Below, piece after piece: positions 14,588 through 18,446 of a DNA stretch of 18,446 nt. The position numbers and the translations under genes are program-made. The notes beneath the pieces are model-generated. The model was not told the origin of the DNA, made no database searches, and worked only from the letters and a program-made list of their open reading frames with translations. Source of the DNA: CAYLNK01 sp964384675 (GTDB taxonomy: Bacteria > Acidobacteriota > Thermoanaerobaculia > UBA5066); NCBI GenBank assembly GCA_964384675.1, contig CAYLNK010000112.1:1-18446 (forward strand). Direction: 5' to 3'. Each line of letters starts with the position of its first letter. The stretch's first letter is position 1.

Positions 14588-14752
14588 CCGGGACGGCGGC
14601 AGTCACCTCGTGCGGCCGCTGCGCGCGCGCGACCCGCTAGCGAGAGGGACACGACGGACGCGGGGCGGCTCGCGAACTCGCCCCTCGTGCCCTCTCGAGC
14701 GGGTCCCCGCGCGTGCTCGAACGGCCGCCCGAGGCGACCGCCCCCGCCCCGG
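14588..14752. repeat. Imperfect palindrome of about 165 bp
   Basis: The left arm (14588-14667) pairs with the right arm (14679-14752) across an 11-nt loop (14668-14678). Outer block: 14588-14618 against 14722-14752 matches at 26 of 31 positions without gaps. A middle block of about 10 bp (around 14621-14630 against 14709-14718) is looser. Inner block: GACCCGCT (14631-14638) pairs with 14698-14705, CGAGAGGG (14641-14648) with 14690-14697, CACGA (14650-14654) with 14685-14689, and GGGGCG (14662-14667) with 14679-14684. All four inner segments are exact, separated by left-arm bulges of 2, 1 and 7 nt. It could be a bidirectional terminator, a structured RNA or a degenerate palindromic mobile element (MITE/REP-like). 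Confidence 0.75.
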
Positions 14753-14788
14753 CTCGACGTCATGGCTGATGCGCGGGTCGTGAGTGAA

Positions 14789-14809
14789 CCGGGGCCGCCC
14801 CTCCCCCGG
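14789..14809 (-). terminator. Small hairpin after the DMT transporter gene
   Basis: CCGGGG (14789-14794) pairs with CCCCGG (14804-14809) across 9 nt, about 40 bp beyond the minus-strand stop at 14849. There is no T-tract. It is a weak call in GC-rich DNA. Confidence 0.2.
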
Positions 14810-14848
14810 CGGATCAGCGGCGAGACCGTGCTCGAGAAGCGAGGCTCC

Positions 14849-15718
14849 TCAGCGCGCCGGCCAGCCGACGAGGATCGCCCCGACCGTCACGAGGAGCGCC
14901 CCGACGACCTGGGGCCGGCCGGGACGCTCGCCGATCAGGCGCGACATCCCGAGCGCGAAGAGCACAGAGACGTTCCTCACCGTCAGCACCGCGCCCGCTC
15001 CGCTCGCGCCGAGCGCGGAGAGGAAGACCAGGAACGACGCCGCGCAGACCACGCCTCCGACGATCAGGGACTCCGGCCGCCCTCGAAATGCGGCGAGCGC
15101 TCCGGCGAGGCTCCCTCGGCCGAGGAAAACGAGGTTGAGCGGCAGCGCGACCGCGAGCGAAACGGCCGAGAGCGCCGCGGGCTGCGCGCCCGCCGCCAGC
15201 GCCTGCTTGTAGCAGAGGTGGTAGGTCGCGATGCAGACCGCGCAGGCGAGCGACCAGCCGAACCCCGACAGCTTCCGCTCGCCCGCCCCCGCGAAGCCGA
15301 AGACGACCAGCCCGGCGATCACGAGCCCGGTGCCCAGCACCGCCACCGCCGTCAACGGCTCGTCGAGCAGCAGCACGGACGCGGGCCACACCAGCGCGAT
15401 CGCCCCTCCCCGCGACACCGCGTAGGCGCTCCCGAGCGGCGCGCGCCGGAACGCGGTACCGAGCGTCGTGAAATAGGCCCCCTCGCAGACGCCGGCGCCG
15501 ATGCCCCAGAGGAGGCTCGACGTGTGCGGGAACGCCGGCGACGTACCGAACGGCACCGCGAGCGCCGCCACCAGGGCCGCGAGGGCGGCCACCGGCACCG
15601 CCGCGTGGTCCGGCCTCGACTGCTTCTTGAGGATCGCGTTCCAGAGCGCGTGGAGGAGCGCCGACAGGAGGACGAGGAGGAGGGGGCCGGGCGCCATCGA
15701 GCCGATCGATCTTCTCAC
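14849..15718 (-). CDS. DMT/EamA-family inner-membrane transporter
   Basis: This 289-residue protein has about ten hydrophobic segments in two EamA repeats. The first half includes LLVLLSALLHALWNAILKK, and the Pro/Glu-containing motif ALVWPASVLLLDEPLTAVAV closes repeat one. The second repeat starts near GFGWSLACAVCIATYHLCYK and ends VVGALLVTVGAILVGWPAR. Members export or import metabolites such as amino acids or nucleotide sugars; the substrate cannot be inferred. I chose GTG 15718 over ATG 15697, seven codons inside, because GGAGGAG precedes the GTG at 6 nt and nothing precedes the ATG. It is divergent from the oxidoreductase with only 36 bp between starts, so the two promoters must overlap. 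The frame remains open far upstream, but that is antisense. Confidence 0.9.
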   Translation of the reverse strand: MRRSIGSMAPGPLLLVLLSALLHALWNAILKKQSRPDHAAVPVAALAALVAALAVPFGTSPAFPHTSSLLWGIGAGVCEGAYFTTLGTAFRRAPLGSAYAVSRGGAIALVWPASVLLLDEPLTAVAVLGTGLVIAGLVVFGFAGAGERKLSGFGWSLACAVCIATYHLCYKQALAAGAQPAALSAVSLAVALPLNLVFLGRGSLAGALAAFRGRPESLIVGGVVCAASFLVFLSALGASGAGAVLTVRNVSVLFALGMSRLIGERPGRPQVVGALLVTVGAILVGWPAR

Positions 15719-15724
15719 CGGCGT

Positions 15725-15731
15725 CTCCTCC
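15725..15731 (-). promoter_or_regulatory. Ribosome binding site that fixes the DMT start
   Basis: On the minus strand GGAGGAG lies 6 nt before GTG 15718, near-ideal spacing. It decides for GTG over the internal ATG at 15697. Confidence 0.65.
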
Positions 15732-15742
15732 GCCGGGCGCCG

Positions 15743-15748
15743 TACCAT
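15743..15748 (+). promoter_or_regulatory. Putative -10 element of a leaderless promoter for the oxidoreductase
   Basis: TACCAT is followed by exactly 6 nt (CCGCTC) and ATG 15755, with no Shine-Dalgarno. This is the TANNNT-N6-start geometry. It lies within the 36-bp gap shared with the divergent DMT gene, so RNA polymerase binding here would overlap the DMT leader. Confidence 0.45.
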
Positions 15749-15754
15749 CCGCTC

Positions 15755-16726
15755 ATGAGAGCCATCCGCGTGTCTGCCCACGGCGGCCCCGACGTCCTCG
15801 TCCTCTCGGAGGTCCCCGATCCCGCGCCCGGCGCGGGCGAGGCCCTGATCGCGATCGAGGCGATCGGTGTCAACTTCATCGAGACGTACTTCCGGACCGG
15901 CGCCTACAAGCCGGCTTCTCTTCCCTTCACGCCGGGCGGCGAGGCGGCGGGCGTGGTGCTCGCGGTGGGCGACGGTGTCTCCTCGGTCGCTCCCGGCGAT
16001 CGCGTCGTCTCCTGGAGCGTGCCGGGCGCGTACGCCGAGCGCGCCGCGGTCCCGGCCGAGCGGCTGGTGACGATCCCGGACGGCGTCTCGACCCGCCAGG
16101 CGGCCGCGGCGATGCTGCAGGGGATGACGGCCCACTACCTCGCGTGCTCGACGTATCCGCTGAAGCCGGGCGACACGTGCCTCGTCCACGCGGCGGCGGG
16201 CGGCGTCGGGCTGCTCCTGTGCCAGATCGCCAAGAAGCGGGGCGCCCGGGTGATCGGCACGGTGTCGACACCGGCCAAGGCGGCCCTCGCGCGCGAGGCC
16301 GGCGCCGACGAGGTGGTCCTGTACACCGAGACCGACTTCGTGGCGGCAGCGCGCCGCCTCACCGGCGGGGCCGGCGTGAACGTCGTCTACGACTCGGTGG
16401 GGCGCACGACGTTCGAGAAGGGCTTCGACGCGCTCGCCCGGCGGGGAACGATGGTGCTGTTCGGCCAGTCGAGCGGGGCGGTGACGCCGTTCGACCCGCA
16501 GATGCTCAACCAGAAGGGCTCGCTCTACGTGACCCGGCCCACGCTCGGCGCCTACTCCGCCACGCGCGAGGAGCTGCTCGAGCGGTCCGGCGACGTCCTT
16601 TCCTGGATCGCGGACGGCACGCTCTCCGTGCGGATCGACCGCGAGGTGCCGATGGCCCGCGCCGCCGACGCGCACCGCGCCCTGGAGGGCCGGGAGACGA
16701 CGGGGAAGGTGCTGCTCGTCCCCTGA
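15755..16726 (+). CDS. NADPH:quinone oxidoreductase-like MDR protein
   Basis: This 323-residue zinc-independent medium-chain reductase of the QOR type probably transfers hydride from NADPH to quinones or related electrophiles in the cytoplasm. The N-terminal GroES-like domain has IGVNFIETYFRTGAYK (37-52) and FTPGGEAAGVV. The Rossmann domain has the motif LVHAAAGGVGLLLCQIAKK (143-161), where AAGGVG is the QOR-type nucleotide loop. GRTTFEKGFDALARRGTMVLFGQSSG is the typical later segment. The structural-zinc cysteines of alcohol dehydrogenases are absent, as expected for QOR. The length is normal. The frame extends hundreds of codons upstream, but that region is antisense to the transporter. Confidence 0.93.
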   Translation: MRAIRVSAHGGPDVLVLSEVPDPAPGAGEALIAIEAIGVNFIETYFRTGAYKPASLPFTPGGEAAGVVLAVGDGVSSVAPGDRVVSWSVPGAYAERAAVPAERLVTIPDGVSTRQAAAAMLQGMTAHYLACSTYPLKPGDTCLVHAAAGGVGLLLCQIAKKRGARVIGTVSTPAKAALAREAGADEVVLYTETDFVAAARRLTGGAGVNVVYDSVGRTTFEKGFDALARRGTMVLFGQSSGAVTPFDPQMLNQKGSLYVTRPTLGAYSATREELLERSGDVLSWIADGTLSVRIDREVPMARAADAHRALEGRETTGKVLLVP

Positions 16727-16744
16727 GGTCGGCTCGCGCTCCGC

Positions 16745-16771
16745 CTCGCGCCGGGAACTTCGCGGCGCGAG
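16745..16771 (+). terminator. Hairpin between the oxidoreductase and ExbD genes
   Basis: CTCGCGCC (16745-16752) pairs perfectly with GGCGCGAG (16764-16771) across an 11-nt loop, 18 bp after the oxidoreductase stop. No T-tract follows. It is a plausible terminator that would separate the two genes. Confidence 0.4.
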
Positions 16772-16802
16772 ACGGGTCTCCTCCCCCAGGCACGGAGGGG
16801 AC

Positions 16803-17213
16803 ATGCGCCACACCCGCACGGCCGCGCGGCGCGAGTCGCCGCGCGGCGAGATCAACATCACGCCGCTCGTCGACGTCTGCCTCGTCCTCCTGATCATCTC
16901 GATGGTGGTCGTGCCGATGATCGCGGTCCACCCGCCCGAGACTCCGGCCCCTGGGGAGCTCCCGCGCAAGGAGGACCTCGTCACGGTCTCCATGAAGGAC
17001 GACGGCTCCGTCTGGTACGACTCGCAGGCGCTCGACCGCGCGGTGCTCGTGGACCGCCTCGCCGAGATCCACCGGCAGAACGACAGGAAGCAGATCCTCC
17101 TCGTGGCCGACGCGACGCTCCGCTTCCACGACGTCAAGGCCTTGATGGGCGTGGCGCGGGCCGCCGGCTTCCCCGGGATCAACCTCGCCGCGCGGCGGGA
17201 GGCCCCCCGGTAG
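16803..17213 (+). CDS. exbD: ExbD/TolR-family biopolymer transport protein
   Basis: This 136-residue protein has the normal ExbD/TolR length. It has a short basic cytoplasmic N-terminus, one transmembrane helix containing INITPLVDVCLVLLIISMVV with the proton-conducting Asp24, and a periplasmic domain (about 45-130). With an ExbB/TolQ partner, members couple the proton motive force to outer-membrane transport or envelope integrity. No exbB/tolQ or tonB is in the window, and the neighbours are unrelated, so the partner must be elsewhere. ATG 16803 follows GGAGGGG (16794-16800) closely. The gene converges on the phosphoesterase with a 5-bp gap between stops. Confidence 0.9.
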   Translation: MRHTRTAARRESPRGEINITPLVDVCLVLLIISMVVVPMIAVHPPETPAPGELPRKEDLVTVSMKDDGSVWYDSQALDRAVLVDRLAEIHRQNDRKQILLVADATLRFHDVKALMGVARAAGFPGINLAARREAPR

Positions 17214-17218
17214 GGCCG

Positions 17219-18370
17219 CTATGCCGGGAGCAGCTCCACCAGCGTCACCTCCGCCGGCGCCAGCACCCGCATCGGCGGGCCCCAGTAGCCCGAGCCCCGG
17301 CTCACGTAGATCTGCGTCTCGCCCACCCGGCCGAGGCCCGCGTTGAACGGCTGCGACAGCTTCACCGCCAGGTTGAACGGGAAGATCTGGCCCCCGTGCG
17401 TGTGCCCGGCGAGGACGAGCTGCACCCCGAGCCGCGCCGCCTCGTGCACGGCCTTCGGCTGGTGGGCGAGGAGCACCAGCGGGCGCGCCGGATCGCGCCC
17501 CGCGAGCGCCTTGCCGAGGTCCGCGCCGTGCCCGTCGGCGAACTGGTGGGCCGTCCAGTCGTCGATCCCGGCGAGGTCGAGGCGCGCGCCGCCGCGCTCG
17601 ACGCTCACCCTCTCGTTCCGCAGCACGCGGAGGCCGATCGACGGGAGGTGCGCCACCCACTCGGACGCGCGCGAGTAGTACTCGTGGTTGCCGGTCACGA
17701 AGAGGACGCCGTCCCTCGCGGCCAGCTTCGAGAGCGGCGCGACGTGGTGGGCCAGCTCGGCGACCGTTCCGTCGACGAGGTCGCCGGTGATGGCGACGAC
17801 GTCGGGCAGGAGCGCGTTCGCCGTGGCGACCAGCTCCTCGATCAGGCCGTGCCCGATGGTGGGCCCGACGTGGATGTCGGTCAGCTGGACGATGCGGAAG
17901 CCGCGCAGCGCCTCGGGCAGCCCCTTGATCCTCACCGGGACCCGCTTCACCGCGACGCGGGACAGCGCCGAGACCGTGCCGAGACCGCCCACCACGGCCG
18001 CCGCGCCCGAGACGCCGGCGGCGAGGAGCCGCGAGAAGGACCGTCGCCGCGCCAGGTCCACGCGCCCGCTTCCCATGAAGAGGCGCGGCAGCTCGAAAGG
18101 CAGGAGGAGGACGAGGAGATAGAACATCAGCCCCATCCAGACGTAGGCGAGCCAGGCGAGCGGCCGCGCGACGGCGCGGGGGAAGAGGGCGCCGACCGTG
18201 AACGCCGCCGGGATGGAGAGGCCGAGGAGGACGAGCGCCCAGGTGGCGGCGCTCCGCCACGGCGCGGGCCATTCGGCGTCCCGCACCAGGCGGGCCCACA
18301 GGTACCGGTGGACCAGGAAGGTGATCGAGAGGACGACGGCGAGGAAGGCGGCGATCCGGGCGATCGGCAT
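17219..18370 (-). CDS. Membrane-anchored calcineurin-like metallophosphoesterase
   Basis: This is a 383-residue protein. Residues 1-100 hold three or four hydrophobic helices and residues 112-135 another segment, resembling YaeI/YkuE-type membrane-linked phosphoesterases. The catalytic domain has all metal motifs in order: LTDIHVG (Asp165, His167), TGDLVDG (Asp197), GNHEYY (Asn228, His229), LAHQP (His303) and AGHTHGGQ (His323, His325). A binuclear metal site acting on a phosphoester, possibly a lipid phosphate as for UDP-diacylglucosamine hydrolases and YkuE-like enzymes, is family-based inference. ATG 18370 has no Shine-Dalgarno but has TAGCCT 5 nt upstream. Another minus-strand gene ends 8 bp before it. 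Confidence 0.93.
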   Translation of the reverse strand: MPIARIAAFLAVVLSITFLVHRYLWARLVRDAEWPAPWRSAATWALVLLGLSIPAAFTVGALFPRAVARPLAWLAYVWMGLMFYLLVLLLPFELPRLFMGSGRVDLARRRSFSRLLAAGVSGAAAVVGGLGTVSALSRVAVKRVPVRIKGLPEALRGFRIVQLTDIHVGPTIGHGLIEELVATANALLPDVVAITGDLVDGTVAELAHHVAPLSKLAARDGVLFVTGNHEYYSRASEWVAHLPSIGLRVLRNERVSVERGGARLDLAGIDDWTAHQFADGHGADLGKALAGRDPARPLVLLAHQPKAVHEAARLGVQLVLAGHTHGGQIFPFNLAVKLSQPFNAGLGRVGETQIYVSRGSGYWGPPMRVLAPAEVTLVELLPA

Positions 18371-18375
18371 GCGTC

Positions 18376-18381
18376 AGGCTA
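18376..18381 (-). promoter_or_regulatory. Putative -10 element of a leaderless promoter for the phosphoesterase
   Basis: On the minus strand TAGCCT is followed by 5 nt (GACGC) and ATG 18370. The TAG doubles as the stop of the upstream frame. The spacing is one base shorter than at the other TANNNT starts. Coupling to the upstream gene is the alternative. Confidence 0.35.
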
Positions 18382-18446
18382 CGCGACCGGGGCGTGGCCG
18401 GCGGCGAGCGCGGCGTCCAGCGCGGCGGCGTGGTCCGGCGCGAGCG
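18379..18446 (-). CDS. C-terminal end of an unidentified upstream gene
   Basis: A minus-strand frame enters from the window edge and stops with TAG at 18381-18379, giving about 21 residues rich in Ala and Leu (LAPDHAAALDAALAAGHAPV). The composition looks like a real protein end in this GC-rich genome, and the 8-bp gap to the phosphoesterase start fits an operon. It is too short to identify, and other frames cannot be excluded. Confidence 0.4.
   Translation of the reverse strand, partial: LAPDHAAALDAALAAGHAPVA

Larger units (their letters stand above)
14542..14848. other. 307-bp non-coding gap between convergent genes
   Basis: No frame here resembles a protein. The gap lies between the stop of the DPP-IV gene and the minus-strand stop of the DMT transporter. 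Most of it is one long imperfect palindrome (14588-14752); a shorter hairpin follows at 14789-14809. No T-tract is evident on either strand. Confidence 0.7.

Noticed and set aside
14687..15754. 356-codon extension in front of the oxidoreductase
   Set aside because: It is antisense to the DMT transporter and the palindrome; homology to QOR proteins starts at ATG 15755.
15719..17182. Minus-strand extension of the DMT frame up to 17182
   Set aside because: It lies opposite the oxidoreductase and ExbD genes; the GTG at 15718 has a strong Shine-Dalgarno.
1..18446. CRISPR array, tRNA/rRNA genes, insertion sequences, prophage genes
   Set aside because: I looked for repeat-spacer series, tRNA-like cloverleafs with CCA ends, transposase motifs and phage proteins and saw none.

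Overview
The window is about 18.4 kb of very GC-rich chromosomal DNA, roughly 70% by eye. Nearly every third codon position is G or C, so long shadow frames appear on both strands. The gene set is exported M16 and DPP-IV peptidases, a LytS/LytTR two-component pair, a stand-alone ExbD, a YkgJ-type CxxxCxxCC protein and an ATP-grasp plus GCS2 ligase pair. This fits a free-living, Gram-negative, high-GC bacterium of the Acidobacteriota or Myxococcota kind. There is no rRNA or other marker gene here, so the phylum is a guess. I see no CRISPR array, tRNA, insertion sequence or phage gene.

Layout: (1) 1-1821: an AraC-family regulator on the minus strand, cut by the window edge, is divergent from an NmrA-like SDR gene. 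The 123 bp between them holds a 9-bp direct repeat with a 21-bp period and two inverted repeats. (2) 1820-4147: a secreted NTF2/lumazine-binding-like protein, a LytS-type histidine kinase and a LytTR response regulator. Upstream lie two copies of GACCGTTCGTCG, which match the LytTR/AlgR recognition consensus and suggest autoregulation. (3) 4128-7457, minus strand: a tight three-gene unit of ATP-grasp ligase, GCS2 carboxylate-amine ligase and membrane-anchored SGNH hydrolase-like protein. It looks like a small peptide-forming pathway with no assigned product. (4) 7541-8972: a CxxxCxxCC metal-binding protein followed by an esterase-family alpha/beta hydrolase. (5) 9022-14541: an exported proteolysis operon made of an M16 subunit with the zinc motif, an M16 subunit without it, and a DPP-IV-type S9 peptidase. 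(6) 14542-14848: an intergenic region dominated by a 165-bp imperfect palindrome. (7) 14849-18446: a DMT/EamA transporter divergent from a quinone oxidoreductase, then ExbD, a convergent membrane-anchored metallophosphoesterase, and the last residues of one more minus-strand gene.

Two kinds of translation start are visible. One set of genes has a good Shine-Dalgarno sequence. A second set has none, and instead carries a TANNNT hexamer 5 or 6 nt before the start codon, the signature of leaderless transcripts: the AraC gene, the kinase, the oxidoreductase and the phosphoesterase, with degenerate versions at the CxxxCxxCC gene and the esterase. The most notable observations are this start pattern, the LytTR-type operator, the long palindrome, the complementary M16 pair and the uncharacterised ligase cluster.
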